Assembly (NCBI GenBank): GCA_964449375.1
Contig: CAYVAS010000071.1
Location: forward strand, 1 to 13,257
Direction: 5' to 3'
DNA from: JAFDWI01 sp964449375
Lineage (GTDB): Bacteria; Actinomycetota; Acidimicrobiia; Acidimicrobiales; Iamiaceae
DNA: 13,257 nt
A program made the position numbers and the translations under genes. Of the stretch, positions 12,946 to 13,257 are shown piece by piece. The notes beneath the pieces are model-generated. The model was not told the origin of the DNA, did not search any database, and saw only the letters and a list, made by a program, of their open reading frames with translations. Numbering within the stretch: position 1 is the stretch's first letter; every line of letters starts with the position of its first letter.

Positions 12946-12950
12946 CCTCC
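12946..12950 (-). promoter_or_regulatory. Ribosome binding site of rpmA
   Basis: GGAGG (minus strand) lies 8 nt before ATG 12937. It fixes the rpmA start over the longer open frame reaching 13033. Confidence 0.75.
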
Positions 12951-12975
12951 GGAGAAAGAAGCGTCGGGCCGGTGA

Positions 12976-13257
12976 TCAGGCCGGAGCGATGCCGGTGATC
13001 CGGATCGTGGCGTACCGCTGGCGGTGCCCCCACCGGCGGCGCTGGTTCGTCTTGCTCTTGTAGGTGAAGCCCGTGATCTTGGGGCCCTTGGCCTCGCCCA
13101 CGACCTCGGCGGTGACCTTGGCACCGGCCAGGGCCGAGGGGGTCGCGGTGACGGTGTCGCCGTCGACCAGCAGCACCGGGGTCAGCTCGACCTCACCGGA
13201 GTCGACACCCAGACGTTCCACGTCCAGGGTGTCGCCCTCGGCGACGCGGTACTGCTT
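12976..13257 (-). CDS. rplU: 50S ribosomal protein L21 (first residues cut by window edge)
   Basis: L21 is a 50S subunit protein binding 23S rRNA. The window holds 93 residues from KQYRVAEGDTLDVERLG to ITGIAPA. By comparison with the family start (M-x-A-I-I-x-T-G-G-KQY) only about 9-11 residues are missing beyond 13257. The family motif ITGFTYKSKTNQRRRWGHRQ is complete. It is the first gene of the rplU-rpmA pair; the promoter lies outside the window. Confidence 0.97.
   Translation of the reverse strand, partial: KQYRVAEGDTLDVERLGVDSGEVELTPVLLVDGDTVTATPSALAGAKVTAEVVGEAKGPKITGFTYKSKTNQRRRWGHRQRYATIRITGIAPA

Noticed and set aside
1..13257. tRNA, rRNA, riboswitch, insertion sequence or integrase/attachment site
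   Set aside because: I saw no tRNA cloverleaf pattern, transposase motif, terminal repeats with target duplication, or recognisable riboswitch core in the gaps, which are all under 250 nt.

Overview
The window looks like chromosomal DNA of a high-GC actinobacterium. Gene content and the style of the MurJ, Obg and TadE/TadG proteins make an Acidimicrobiia-type lineage my best guess, but this is inference: no rRNA or other clean marker is present. Nearly every housekeeping gene with its own promoter has a TANNNT -10 box only 6-9 nt before the start codon, the layout of leaderless transcripts common in Actinobacteria.

Layout from left to right. Positions 1-514 (-) hold the N-terminal part of a MoxR-type AAA+ ATPase that runs off the left edge. 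763-2079 (-) is proA. 2249-2962 (+) is a GNAT acetyltransferase. 3203-4972 (+) is murJ, the lipid II flippase. 5096-6202 (-) is proB, overlapping obg (6199-7572, -) by 4 nt. 7666-11227 (-) is a three-gene, translationally coupled operon of TadE/TadG-like pilus-assembly proteins. 11393-12613 (+) is a dGTPase-like HD hydrolase with an assembly gap of 10 N. 12686-12937 (-) is rpmA (L27), and 12976 to the right edge (-) is rplU (L21), lacking only its first residues. No gene-free stretch exceeds 300 bases.

The minus-strand genes rplU, rpmA, obg, proB and proA form a block that is contiguous in many bacteria. Here it keeps order and strand but is split twice: by dgt plus the Tad trio between rpmA and obg, and by murJ plus GNAT between proB and proA.

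The most unusual feature is a family of AT-richer palindromes in the GC-rich intergenic gaps around the murJ/GNAT segment. Three copies (668-718, 3029-3079, 4998-5048) have 20-21 bp arms of the same sequence around a 9-nt spacer with a shared core. Each lies 25-67 nt past a stop codon. They are 51 nt long, and two of the three are open in all six frames. A fourth, different hairpin (2144-2199) with related arm ends lies between the divergent proA and GNAT promoters. Each is flanked by C-runs on the left and G-runs on the right of the + strand. This is a dispersed repeat-element family; candidate roles are transcript 3' end, protein-binding site or small mobile element. I do not recognise it as a described family.
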